NCBI GenBank assembly: GCA_964636125.1
Contig: CAZWPX010000008.1
Span: 42,588-106,587, forward strand
Reading direction: 5' to 3'
Source of the DNA: CAJINA01 sp964636125
GTDB lineage: Bacteria; Desulfobacterota; Desulfobacteria; Desulfobacterales; CAJINA01
DNA: 64,000 nt
The position numbers and the translations under genes were made by a program. The notes beneath the pieces were generated by a model. The model saw nothing but the letters and a program-made list of their open reading frames with translations. It was not told the DNA's origin and did not search any database. Position 1 is the first letter of the stretch; every line of letters starts with the position of its first letter. Positions 41,254 to 50,233 of the stretch are shown piece by piece.

Positions 41254-43794
41254 ATGAAAACGGCTCCCATGAAAACCTCTGAAGATAAAAAAGCAACCGC
41301 CGGCCAATTTTTAGCAGGCATCAGTATCAGTAATAAAATCCTGTTTCCTGTGCTGGGGTTGTTACTTCTTTTTACGGTTTCCCTGTCTCTGGTTACCGGA
41401 TTTACCATTTATAATGACCTGACCGCCATTACCCGGAAAGAACTGGGAAAAATGTCCGGGATTCTCTCCAACAACCTCATCGAAATCGAAAATCGAGCCA
41501 CCCGCCTGGTCATAAGCCTGAAAGAAAACCGGCGTTTTATGGATCATGCCAGACAGATCGCCCAGATGGGGCCTTATTATGCCTCCGACCGCTCGCTGCT
41601 CGAAAAAAAACTGGAGAATGATGAAAGTATTTATTTCTTTCAATCCCAGGTGCATCTGCTCCACTTGCTGCAGCCTCTGCTCCCGCTGCACGGATTCAGC
41701 GCCATTCACTATTACAGTGTCTCCCCGTTCAATATCATACCGGATGCGAAGCCCGTGTTGTCGTTTAGGATCACACCGGATAAACTGTTCGTTATGCAGT
41801 TTAAAGACCGGCGCAATATAACCGACCGCGTGCTGCGATCAATAGACTCTGAAAGGTTCCAGCCACCCGTTCAGGACAGCATTGGGATCAGTTCGGTGTA
41901 TGCCCAGTCTGCCGAAGCTTTTTACCACAAACTCAATTTTGAAGTTTTCCCGGAATCCCGGACAAACGAATTCTTCCATGCTCGACCGGATACACTGGAT
42001 TTGCCGGTTTCAACCATCGTGTTTACGGACGGGATACCCACCATCCGGACGGCCTATAACATCAAAGCGCCCCTGGCCGATCCGGACACATTTGAGGATC
42101 GCAGGACGGCCATCGGGATCATCGTGGTTGACCAGCGCCTGGATGTCGCCCGGATGGATCAGATTCAGAACCAGCTGGGCACCTATGTGGGTATCGCCCA
42201 ATATGGGCGCCTGCTGGCCACCAGCCTGCCGGTGCTCAATACCGACATTGCCATCGAAGATGAACACAGCGCCCGTGTTGGCAGCCGGAAGTACTATTAT
42301 TCCAGCCAGGCCGTGCTATTCCCGGGGACCTCCGCGCAAAGTCTGCAGGCCATGACTTTCAGCCCGGCTTCCCGGCTTGAACTGCTTATGGTCGGCCTTT
42401 TTCAAAAAATATTTTTTACCGGTCTGGTGGCCCTGCTGCTGGCCTGGGCGCTTGTCTACCTGAGCATGCAGCGCTTGGTCAACAAACCCCTGAAAAAATT
42501 AATGGACGGCGTTAAATTTATTGCCGGCGGCCAACTGGACTACCGGGTCCCGGTTACGGCCCGGGATGAACTGGGACGCCTGGCTTCATCCTTTAACGAT
42601 ATGTCGAGCGAACTTTTCCAGGCCACGGCAGACCTGAACCGTGAACGGAACTATATTCAAAATATCATCAACTCAATGCCTTCGGTGGTGGTGGGGGTCG
42701 ATCTTAAAGGCCGCATTACCCATTGGAATCTGGGGGCGGAAAAAATAACCGGCACTATGCCCGACCAGGCCCAGGGCCAGCGTCTTGCTGACATTTTCCC
42801 CATGCTCGCAGGTGAAATGGATAAGGTAAAAACGGCCATCAGTACCCGCACACCCCAGTCTGATCCCAAGGTTCTCCACCTCCGGAAAGGCCAGACCCGT
42901 TATTCCGATGTCACCGTCTACCCCCTGGTGGCCAACGGGGTGGAGGGGGCGGTTATCCGGGTGGATGATGTCACCGACAGGGTCAGGATAGAAGACATGA
43001 TGGTCCAGTCAGAGAAAATGCTCTCGGTGGGTGGTCTGGCCGCCGGCATGGCCCATGAAATTAACAACCCCCTGGCCGGCATCCTCCAGAATGTACAGGT
43101 TCTGCGCAACCGGCTGTCGGGAACCCTGCCGAAGAATGCGGACACCGCCCGGGAGTGCGGCCTCGAAATCGAAGCCCTGCAGCAGTACATGGAAAAAAGA
43201 GGCCTGCCGCCCATGATAGATGCCGTGATTGAATCCGGAACCCGGGCTGCCCGCATCGTTGATAATATGCTCTCCTTCAGCCGGCGGAGTGACTCCAAGC
43301 TCAAAGGCCACCGCCTGCCCGAACTTCTCGACAGAACCGTAGAACTGGCATCCAACGATTATGATCTCAAGCAGAAATACGATTTTCGTAAAATTGAGAT
43401 CATCCGCGAATACGATAAGGACCTCCCTGAATTAGAATGTGAGGGCAGTCAGCTGCAGCAGGTTTTCCTGAACATCCTGAAAAACGGCGCCCAGGCCATG
43501 GCCGCAAAAGATCCTGCCGGGAAAAAGCCGCATTTTGTTCTGCGCATCCAGGGACGTAATGAGCACATCGACATTGAGATCGCAGATAATGGCCCGGGCA
43601 TGGATGAGGCCACCCGCAAACGGGTTTTTGAGCCCTTTTTCACCACTAAAAGCGTGGGCATCGGGACAGGCTTGGGCCTTTCGGTTTCCTATTTTATCAT
43701 TACGGAGAACCACAAGGGCTCCATGTCGGTTCACTCTAAGCCCGGAAAAGGGACCCGCTTCACCATCAGCCTGCCGATACGTGTCCAGCCATAA
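41254..43794 (+). CDS. Membrane sensor histidine kinase (HAMP-PAS-HisKA-HATPase)
   Basis: 846 residues. Membrane helix 1 at about 30-51, a large periplasmic domain at 52-380 of possible Cache fold, helix 2 at about 385-407 (FFTGLVALLLAWALVYLSM), HAMP to 457, PAS at 469-580 (SMPSVVVGVDLKGRITHWN), a phospho-acceptor His in GMAHEINNPLAGI near 598, and an ATPase domain with N box FLNILKNGAQAM, G1 DNGPGMDE and G2 GIGTGLGLSV. It should phosphorylate a response regulator, but none is in the window. Tight coupling to the GlpV-like binding protein suggests the periplasmic domain reads a ligand-bound binding protein. Confidence 0.9.
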   Translation: MKTAPMKTSEDKKATAGQFLAGISISNKILFPVLGLLLLFTVSLSLVTGFTIYNDLTAITRKELGKMSGILSNNLIEIENRATRLVISLKENRRFMDHARQIAQMGPYYASDRSLLEKKLENDESIYFFQSQVHLLHLLQPLLPLHGFSAIHYYSVSPFNIIPDAKPVLSFRITPDKLFVMQFKDRRNITDRVLRSIDSERFQPPVQDSIGISSVYAQSAEAFYHKLNFEVFPESRTNEFFHARPDTLDLPVSTIVFTDGIPTIRTAYNIKAPLADPDTFEDRRTAIGIIVVDQRLDVARMDQIQNQLGTYVGIAQYGRLLATSLPVLNTDIAIEDEHSARVGSRKYYYSSQAVLFPGTSAQSLQAMTFSPASRLELLMVGLFQKIFFTGLVALLLAWALVYLSMQRLVNKPLKKLMDGVKFIAGGQLDYRVPVTARDELGRLASSFNDMSSELFQATADLNRERNYIQNIINSMPSVVVGVDLKGRITHWNLGAEKITGTMPDQAQGQRLADIFPMLAGEMDKVKTAISTRTPQSDPKVLHLRKGQTRYSDVTVYPLVANGVEGAVIRVDDVTDRVRIEDMMVQSEKMLSVGGLAAGMAHEINNPLAGILQNVQVLRNRLSGTLPKNADTARECGLEIEALQQYMEKRGLPPMIDAVIESGTRAARIVDNMLSFSRRSDSKLKGHRLPELLDRTVELASNDYDLKQKYDFRKIEIIREYDKDLPELECEGSQLQQVFLNILKNGAQAMAAKDPAGKKPHFVLRIQGRNEHIDIEIADNGPGMDEATRKRVFEPFFTTKSVGIGTGLGLSVSYFIITENHKGSMSVHSKPGKGTRFTISLPIRVQP

Positions 43795-43906
43795 GGGGCA
43801 GGAATTCGACAAACTCAGGACGCCGATAATATGAGCAGATTTCAGTTTACCCCGATAATTCGGCCATCACCGGCCTGGTTGATCGACTCGAAAAGGCAGT
43901 CTCAAA

Positions 43907-44815
43907 ATGTTTAATACCGTAGAGGATGTAAAACAAAAACTTGAAGGCGCCGATTACATCTGCTCCCGGGAAATCGCCACCGTGGTCTACCTGGCGGGGG
44001 CCACCCGCAAACCCGTCCTGGTTGAAGGGCCGGCCGGAGTTGGTAAAACCGAACTGGCCAAAGCCGTGGCTGCCGGACTGAACCGCGAACTGATTCGCCT
44101 GCAGTGCTATGAAGGGCTCGACGAAGCCAAAGCTTTGTATGAGTGGGAATACTCCAAGCAGCTGCTCTACACCCAGATCCTGAAGGAAAAAACAAGCGAA
44201 TTGATGGACGGCGCAACGACCCTGACAGAAGCGGCCGACCGCATCGCCGCACAGGAAGATGCATTTTTCTCAGAACGTTTCATTCAGCCGCGACCCCTGC
44301 TGAAAGCAATTTCCGCCGACGAGCCGGTGGTGCTGCTCATTGATGAAGTAGACAAGTCAGACCCGGAGTTTGAGGCCTTTCTACTGGAGATCCTGAGTGA
44401 CTTCCAGATTTCGATTCCGGAACTGGGCACACGCAAGGCCGTGAACATTCCGTTCGTGTTCCTGACATCCAACAACTTTCGGGATATGAGCGATGCCCTC
44501 AAAAGAAGATGCCTCCACCTGTACATCGATTATCCTGAGATTGAACTGGAACGCCAGATTGTAACCCTGAAAATTCCAGGCCTTGGCGAGGCCCTGACCC
44601 AACAGGTGGTCCAGACCATTCGAGCCATCCGGCGCCTTGACCTGAAGAAAGGCCCTTCCATTTCGGAAACCCTGGACTGGGCCCAGGCTTTAATCGCCCT
44701 CCAGGTTGAAGAACTCAGTCCGAAAATTGTGCGCGACACCCTGAATGCGATTGTGAAGTATCGGACCGATGTGGACCTGGTGAAAGCAAACCTTGGAAAG
44801 GTGGTCAACCCTTAA
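43907..44815 (+). CDS. MoxR-family AAA+ ATPase
   Basis: 302 residues. Walker A is EGPAGVGKTELAKA near 40-53, Walker B VVLLIDEVDKSDPEFEAFLL near 143-162, sensor 1 FVFLTSNNFRDMSDALKRRC near 184-203. MoxR ATPases act with VWA-domain proteins as chaperones that insert metal cofactors or mature enzyme complexes. The next gene encodes such a VWA protein, so the two form the classical pair (as CoxD/CoxE or NorQ/NorD). No client enzyme is recognisable next to them. The 112-base gap before it has only an unsupported 27-codon frame. Confidence 0.9.
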   Translation: MFNTVEDVKQKLEGADYICSREIATVVYLAGATRKPVLVEGPAGVGKTELAKAVAAGLNRELIRLQCYEGLDEAKALYEWEYSKQLLYTQILKEKTSELMDGATTLTEAADRIAAQEDAFFSERFIQPRPLLKAISADEPVVLLIDEVDKSDPEFEAFLLEILSDFQISIPELGTRKAVNIPFVFLTSNNFRDMSDALKRRCLHLYIDYPEIELERQIVTLKIPGLGEALTQQVVQTIRAIRRLDLKKGPSISETLDWAQALIALQVEELSPKIVRDTLNAIVKYRTDVDLVKANLGKVVNP

Positions 44816-44831
44816 GAATACAATCGAACTG

Positions 44832-44976
44832 CGAACATTGAACATCGAACGCCCAACATCGAAAAGGGTGCGAGGCTGTGCTTCGCGCTTCATTTTCAAT
44901 ATATAATTGTTCTGATCAGGCCGCCGGAGGCGCACCGCAGTTCAAAGTTCAATGTTGAGCGTTGGATGTTCAATGA
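44832..44976. repeat. Palindromic repeat of AACATNNAAC units, locus A
   Basis: The left arm (44832-44862) is built of GAACATTGAACATCGAACG-type units. The right arm (44941-44976) is their inverse, TTCAAAGTTCAATGTTGAGC. Between them are GC-rich blocks including GCCGCCGGAGGCGC. Related copies lie at 52200-52237 (left arm only) and 61356-61490. Confidence 0.6.
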
Positions 44977-44988
44977 TTTTTAAATGTC

Positions 44989-46386
44989 ATGCAAAACCTT
45001 ATCCTAAAATTCGTCTCCTCATCCCGGGCCGCGGGACTCCGGGTTTCAACATCGGAGGTCCTCGACTGCCTGGCACAGCTCCGATTGGTGGAGCCCCTGG
45101 AGGAGCGACAATTTGCCGCGGTGCTGAGAGCGAATTTCGCCAAGAGCCGTCGGGACCAGGCAAAGTTCGCCCACCTCTACCACCTGTTCTTTCATGAACT
45201 CAGGAGCGATGAAGAGATCACCGGCGCTGAACCGGTAGCCCGGAATGTCCGGCGCATCATCGAGGCCCTCTCGGACAATCCCGACCTGGTCCCATCCGAT
45301 CAGACTCCATCCGACCAGGCCATCCAGGCCTTCCTGACCGGTGACCCGGAGGCTTACCTTCAAATTCTGCGGGACATTGAATCAGACGGCGAAACCGGTG
45401 GTCGCGGCCCTGGTTCGAACCTCGGTTCGGTGGTACGCCGCTTTCCCCTGATGCTGTCCATTGAAAAAACGCGCAAGGCCGTAGCGGCCTATCTGACCGA
45501 CCAGCGCGACACCCTCCACTGGGAGACCCGCCAGGACCTTGAAAAACATGTCAATGCCCGCCTGGATACCGCCCGGCGCCTGCTGACCCGTAATAACCCG
45601 ACTGCAGACATCCCGGTCCAAAAAAAGCTTAACTGGGACAAGCACCTGAGCAATCTGGGAGAAATCGCCTTTACAACCCTGACCCCCCGGGAGGTTGCCC
45701 AGATGCGGGAGGTCATCGGCCGGTTGGTGCGTAAACTGAAAGACACACTCGGCCGCCGCTATGCCGCCCGAAAAAACGGGGTGATCGACATCAAGAAAAC
45801 CCTGCGCCGAGCCGCAAGGCACCAGGGCATTCCCCTGGAAATCGTCCGGCGCCGGAAACCACCGCGCAAAGGAAAGATTGTCATCCTCTGTGATGTCTCC
45901 GGCTCGGTCTGGTCCTCGGCCAAATTCATGCTGAACATGCTCTATTCTCTCCAGGAGTGTTTCACCAAAGTCCGCAGTTTTATTTTCATCGCCGGCCTGT
46001 GTGAAGTCACCGACCTGTTTGAAAGTTTGGAAATTAACCAGGCCATTGAAAAAGTGATGCATGCGGCGGACATTGAATACGGCGCGTCCACCGATTACGG
46101 CTACACCTTCCGGCAATTCAAATCCGGCTACCTGGACAGCCTGAACAAAAAAACCACCCTGATCATCATCGGCGACGGCCGCAGCAACTACTCAAACCCG
46201 GAGGAAGGCATCCTGGATGAAATACGGGAAAAGTGCCGGCGGGTTATCTGGCTCAACCCCGAGAGCACACCTTTCTGGTATTCCGGGGACAGCGAGATGC
46301 GTACCTACCAGACCTATTGTCACGAGGTGCGGCAGTGTCAAAATTTGAACCAGCTGACGGAATTCATAAGAGACCTTGTGCTTTAA
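44989..46386 (+). CDS. CoxE-type von Willebrand factor A protein
   Basis: 465 residues. N-terminal helical half (1-280) with TSEVLDCLAQLRLVEPLEER; C-terminal VWA fold with MIDAS motif VILCDVSGSVWSSAKF near 302-317, YGASTDYGYTFRQFKSGY near 364-381, and IIGDGRSNYSNPEEGILDE near 393-411, ending with the CoxE-like RRVIWLNPES. Partner of the MoxR ATPase upstream; the two likely remodel a metalloenzyme in the cytosol. A palindromic repeat fills the gap between the genes, and the start is the second of two close ATGs within 6 bases. Confidence 0.88.
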   Translation: MQNLILKFVSSSRAAGLRVSTSEVLDCLAQLRLVEPLEERQFAAVLRANFAKSRRDQAKFAHLYHLFFHELRSDEEITGAEPVARNVRRIIEALSDNPDLVPSDQTPSDQAIQAFLTGDPEAYLQILRDIESDGETGGRGPGSNLGSVVRRFPLMLSIEKTRKAVAAYLTDQRDTLHWETRQDLEKHVNARLDTARRLLTRNNPTADIPVQKKLNWDKHLSNLGEIAFTTLTPREVAQMREVIGRLVRKLKDTLGRRYAARKNGVIDIKKTLRRAARHQGIPLEIVRRRKPPRKGKIVILCDVSGSVWSSAKFMLNMLYSLQECFTKVRSFIFIAGLCEVTDLFESLEINQAIEKVMHAADIEYGASTDYGYTFRQFKSGYLDSLNKKTTLIIIGDGRSNYSNPEEGILDEIREKCRRVIWLNPESTPFWYSGDSEMRTYQTYCHEVRQCQNLNQLTEFIRDLVL

Positions 46387-46437
46387 CTGTTGTCTATCCA
46401 CAAATAGCCAATTTCATTAATCGATTGTAAATATTTT

Positions 46438-46526
46438 GTCATTCTGAGGAGCGGAGCGACGAAGAATCCCCAACAAGAGCGCATAGCCTTTGCGCGGAAG
46501 GGACTCTTCGCTCCGCTCAGAGTGAC
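46438..46526. repeat. Palindromic repeat (GAGGAGCGGAGCGACGAAGAATC type)
   Basis: Left arm GTCATTCTGAGGAGCGGAGC... (46438-46469) and right arm GGACTCTTCGCTCCGCTCAG... (46501-46526) are inverted, with GCGCATAGCCTTTGCGC as inner hairpin. It fills the gap after the VWA gene and could act as a transcriptional barrier. Confidence 0.6.
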
Positions 46527-46598
46527 TTGCACAGGGAAACGTCGGTCTATACATTGATGCAAAGCCCTCTTTTTGATGAAACCCGAAAGTGAAATTCT

Positions 46599-47540
46599 AT
46601 GCCGAATGATGACCTTCTCATTTTAAAATGGCTCCTGACCACACGGCCTGAAAATATTTCAGGCGATTTCAAGTCGGTGGCGGACTGGAAAAAGAATCAT
46701 GCAAACCAGTTGCTGGCCTGGACAGAGCCGGTTGACCTGGCCATTGCCGGCGGGTTTCTATCTGATTGCCCGGCCTATGCCTTCGCCGCCGGTTACTGGG
46801 CCGCCCTCTATCGCCTGCTTCCGGATTTACCCAGGACGCCGCTGCCGGCCCTGTGCATCAGCGAAAAACACGGCCCCCATCCCGGCAAAATCAAATGTCG
46901 GCTTGATAGAGACAAGACGGTCGGCTGGCGACTCAACGGTAAAAAGCACTTCGTCACCTGCGGTCGGGAAGCAGAACTCCTAATTGTAGCCGCGTCAACG
47001 GGAACCAGCGCAGAAGGGCAAAACAAGCTGCACCTGGTCATGGTGGACAGGGCCCAGGTCGGAATATCGGTAAAACCGCTTGAAAAACCGCTGGCCATCC
47101 TCCCCGAGATCAGTCATGGTGCTGTTGTGTTTTCCGATGTGACTGTTCCCGGGACAGACTTTCTGCCTGGCGATGGTTATACCACCTATATCAAACCATT
47201 CCGGACAATAGAGGACCTGCATATTATGGCGGCCATGGGTGGCTATCTGCTGCGCATCGGAACCCTTTTTGGCTGGCCGCACGCAGCCCGGGAACAATTG
47301 CTGGCCCTGTTGATGACCCTGCGGGCACTCGCGCGGGCCGATTACACGGCTCCCGCAATACATATCGCTGCAGGTGGCGCCATCACAGCCCTGCGTTCAC
47401 TCCTCGAAAGTATAGAGTCCTGTTGGGACCTGGTCTGTTCCCAAACACGTCACACCTGGCAGCGCGACCGATCCGTGCTTGACATTGCCGCCGATGCCCG
47501 CAACAGGCGACTGACCGTAGCCTGGCAGGTGTTTGCCTGA
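46599..47540 (+). CDS. Short acyl-CoA-dehydrogenase-like protein
   Basis: 313 residues, shorter than the usual 380-400. FAD-dependent acyl-CoA dehydrogenase features in the middle domain are WRLNGKKHFVTCGREAELLI near 110-129, then LHLVMVDRAQVGISVKPL and HGAVVFSDVTVPGTDFLPGD near 173-192. The N-terminal helical domain is abbreviated, and the C-terminal helices end before the usual length; I cannot identify the catalytic Glu. It may act on an unusual thioester or have lost dehydrogenase activity. It stands alone, with no CoA-ligase or electron-transfer flavoprotein gene nearby. Confidence 0.7.
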   Translation: MPNDDLLILKWLLTTRPENISGDFKSVADWKKNHANQLLAWTEPVDLAIAGGFLSDCPAYAFAAGYWAALYRLLPDLPRTPLPALCISEKHGPHPGKIKCRLDRDKTVGWRLNGKKHFVTCGREAELLIVAASTGTSAEGQNKLHLVMVDRAQVGISVKPLEKPLAILPEISHGAVVFSDVTVPGTDFLPGDGYTTYIKPFRTIEDLHIMAAMGGYLLRIGTLFGWPHAAREQLLALLMTLRALARADYTAPAIHIAAGGAITALRSLLESIESCWDLVCSQTRHTWQRDRSVLDIAADARNRRLTVAWQVFA

Positions 47541-47605
47541 CTTTCGAAGCACTCAAGCACACATATCAGGCGCCTGAAAATGGGCTCCCCGAACTGACAT
47601 TGGCC

Positions 47606-47635
47606 TTGACGCAGGTGGCCCTTTGCAAGTATGCT
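47606..47635 (+). promoter_or_regulatory. Predicted sigma-70 promoter for the outer-membrane protein pair
   Basis: TTGACG (47606-47611), 18-base spacer, TATGCT (47630-47635). It lies about 110 bases before the first beta-barrel gene and after the end of the dehydrogenase-like gene. Confidence 0.4.
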
Positions 47636-47744
47636 CAGGGCGTCTAATGCACAGCATATTCTATAAAATCGTCTAGTTTACGGAAAGCTGCGGATCATTC
47701 AGTGAGGCTGTTTACAGGCAGATTGATAAATCCCAGAGGGTCAA

Positions 47745-48593
47745 ATGACGCGAAGCTTAATACCCCTTGCAGCCCTGACAATTTTCATGGCAGCAATCTG
47801 CCAACCCGCTTTCGCCGAAGAAAATGATACTAAAAAAAATGCGGAGAACCTTCCCTGGGAAAAAGTCTCCCTTGAATTGGGCTCTTTTCTATCTTCTGCC
47901 AGCGGTAATGTGCGCCTGTCGGCCGAGGGTTTCGGAATCGGCATTGACCTCGAGGAAGTCCTCGGGATGGACATGACCACCACTGTATTTCGAACGGGCG
48001 CCGCCTGGCGATTTACCGATAACCGGCGGCACCGGGCGGAACTGTCCTGGTTCGCCTTCCGCAGTGACGCCAACACCCAGCTTGGACAAGACATCATCAT
48101 AGACGGCACGGTGATACCTACCGGGAGCACCGTCAATTCAAGCTATGACCTGGATATTTACAAAGTGAGTTACAGCTATTCGTTCCTCCAGGATGACCGC
48201 ATGGATATAGCCGCAGCGGTTGGCATTTATGTCATGCCGGTTGGTTTTACCTTGAGCGCCTCGGGGCTGGTAAACACATACGTAGCGGAAAGTATCACCG
48301 CACCGCTGCCCGTCTTAGGCCTGCGGGCCGACTTCGCGTTAACACCCAAATGGTTCCTCAAGACCAATTTCGATCTGTTCTACCTTGAATATCAAAGATT
48401 CAAAGGGTCGATCTTCGATTCTAAAGCCGCCGTGGAATACAAGGCGTTTAAAAATGTCGGCTTTGGACTGGCCGTCGAAAATTTCGGCGTACACGTCGAA
48501 GCAGAAGGTGAGGATTACCCGACACTCGACCTGGTTGGGGAAATTGAATTCAGTTACATCGGAGCCATGCTTTACGCTAAAATCTACTTCTGA
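47745..48593 (+). CDS. Outer-membrane beta-barrel protein, paralogue 1
   Basis: 282 residues. AGAGGG precedes ATG 47745; signal peptide ends at PAFAEE. The mature chain alternates polar and apolar residues as in a beta-barrel of about 10-12 strands (DNRRHRAELSWFAFRSDANT; DIYKVSYSYSFLQDDRMDIA; LGLRADFALTPKWFLKTNFD) and ends in an aromatic residue (YAKIYF), the usual assembly signal. Family not identified. The next gene encodes a close paralogue, including similar upstream bases (GCAGATTGATAA / GCAAATTGATAA), so the pair arose by tandem duplication. Confidence 0.8.
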   Translation: MTRSLIPLAALTIFMAAICQPAFAEENDTKKNAENLPWEKVSLELGSFLSSASGNVRLSAEGFGIGIDLEEVLGMDMTTTVFRTGAAWRFTDNRRHRAELSWFAFRSDANTQLGQDIIIDGTVIPTGSTVNSSYDLDIYKVSYSYSFLQDDRMDIAAAVGIYVMPVGFTLSASGLVNTYVAESITAPLPVLGLRADFALTPKWFLKTNFDLFYLEYQRFKGSIFDSKAAVEYKAFKNVGFGLAVENFGVHVEAEGEDYPTLDLVGEIEFSYIGAMLYAKIYF

Positions 48594-48742
48594 CACGAAG
48601 GGTTGCCCGGGCGCAAACACTTAAACGGCTCTCCATCTGGCCCTGGTATTGTCGGATAAAACTTCCGGTTAAAAGCTTTCACAACATAGTCTTTAAATTC
48701 AGTTTGTCGCAGGCAAATTGATAACTCTTAGAGGAGGAAACG

Positions 48743-49588
48743 ATGCGAAAATTGATACTCATTGCGATCCTGACAGCTTTCATGGCAGCGATCTGCCTGC
48801 CTGCTTCCGCCGAAGAAAAGCCATCCGAAACGAAAGTTGAGAACCTTCCCTGGAACAAATTTACGGTTAACCTGGGTACTTTTCTATCCGCAACAAACAG
48901 CAATGTCCGCCTGTCGGCCAATGGGCTGGGGGTCGGCATTGACGTGGAAGAGGCCCTCGGACTGGATGTGACCACGACCGTTTTCCGGGCCAATGGCCTC
49001 TGGCGGTTTTCTGACAACCGCCGTCACCGGGCAGAACTTTCCTGGTTTGCGCTGCGCCGCAAAGGCAGCACCCAGCTGGGGCAGGACATTACTATCGATG
49101 GGGTCACCTATCCCACCGGCACTGCAGTAAACACCGCCTTTAACCTGGATGTCTACAAAGCCTCCTACACCTATTCCTTTTTCCAGGATGACCGCATGGA
49201 TGTCGGTGTGGGCGGGGGTCTTTACATCATGCCCATCACATTCGAGTTCAACGCCACGGGGCTGGTGAACGGCAACACAAGTGAGGCGGTTACCGCTCCG
49301 CTGCCCGTCTTTACTCTGCGGGCCGATTTCGCCCTGACGCCCAAATGGATTTTAAAAACCCAAGCCGACCTTTTCTACCTTGAATATAAACAATTCAAAG
49401 GCGCGGTCTATGACTCCCGGATTGCCGTTGAGTACAAAGCCTTCAAGAATGTCGGTTTTGGGCTGGGCGTTGAAAACTTTAACCTGGGTGTCGAAGCAGA
49501 GGGAGAGGATTACCCGGAAATCGACCTGATGGGGAAAATTGAATATCGGTATTTTGGTGGTATGCTTTATGCCTCAATCTATTTTTAA
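48743..49588 (+). CDS. Outer-membrane beta-barrel protein, paralogue 2
   Basis: 281 residues; GAGGAGG precedes ATG 48743. Signal peptide ends PASAEE. It aligns end to end with paralogue 1 with very few gaps: shared NLPW, NVRLSA, TTTVFR, DNRRHRAELSWFA, LRADFALTPKW, VEYKAFKNVGFGL and VEAEGEDYP. The better ribosome-binding site suggests higher expression than paralogue 1. Differences cluster in putative surface loops (for example GSTQLGQDITIDGVTYPTGT). Its stop overlaps the next start (TAATG), coupling it to the small secreted protein. Confidence 0.82.
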   Translation: MRKLILIAILTAFMAAICLPASAEEKPSETKVENLPWNKFTVNLGTFLSATNSNVRLSANGLGVGIDVEEALGLDVTTTVFRANGLWRFSDNRRHRAELSWFALRRKGSTQLGQDITIDGVTYPTGTAVNTAFNLDVYKASYTYSFFQDDRMDVGVGGGLYIMPITFEFNATGLVNGNTSEAVTAPLPVFTLRADFALTPKWILKTQADLFYLEYKQFKGAVYDSRIAVEYKAFKNVGFGLGVENFNLGVEAEGEDYPEIDLMGKIEYRYFGGMLYASIYF

Positions 49589-50112
49589 TGCCAAAGAAAC
49601 CCATGCGACCACAACTTAAACGGGCCTTGATCTGTATGCTCGTACTTCTGAAAAAAAATACCCGCCTGCTGGCAGCCGCGCTGTTAATCCTGCTGGCAGC
49701 AGCCAGTCCCCTACCCGGAGGAGCACTGGCTGCCCGGGCTGCGGATTCCAATGACGCCTCACCGGGTCAGCATCTGCTGCTGGCTGAAAACAAATTTTCA
49801 GTCGACGACATCAAAACGCTCATCGGCCGCTGGCGGCGACCCGACGGCGGCTACGTACTTGAAATCCGGGAAATCACGCCCGACGGTAAAATGGACGCCT
49901 ATTATTTCAATCCCAATTCCATCAATGTTCACAGAGCCGAGGCGGCCCGGGTCGCTGGCGAAATTAAATTGGTCGTGGAATTAAGGGATGCCGGATACCC
50001 CGGTTCCACCTATGCCCTGCTTTACAAGCCCGGGCAGGACCTCCTGATGGGCTTTTACTTTCAGGCGGGCCGGAAACAATATTTTGAAGTTGTCTTTGTC
50101 CGTCAAAAGTGA
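49588..50112 (+). CDS. Conserved secreted protein of unknown function (174 aa)
   Basis: Overlaps the preceding stop by one base. A membrane-spanning signal region (LLAAALLILLAAASPLPGG) leads to a small beta-rich domain with the recurring pattern LIGRWRRPDGGYVLEIREI near 78-96, MDAYYFNPNSINVHRAEA, LVVELRDAGYPGSTYALLY near 130-148 and YFEVVFVRQK at the end. I have seen this pattern in short periplasmic proteins but know no function. The position between outer-membrane proteins and a cytochrome cluster points to the envelope. Confidence 0.7.
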   Translation: MPKKPMRPQLKRALICMLVLLKKNTRLLAAALLILLAAASPLPGGALAARAADSNDASPGQHLLLAENKFSVDDIKTLIGRWRRPDGGYVLEIREITPDGKMDAYYFNPNSINVHRAEAARVAGEIKLVVELRDAGYPGSTYALLYKPGQDLLMGFYFQAGRKQYFEVVFVRQK

Positions 50113-50233
50113 AGCCCGGAAAAACCCCTTGAACCGCGCCCTTTTCGATGATAGCCTGATTTTCGTTGAAGTTTAGTAACTTACACACTGACAATTGAAA
50201 ATCAGGCCTGCCGCAATCATTGGAGAGCCTCGC

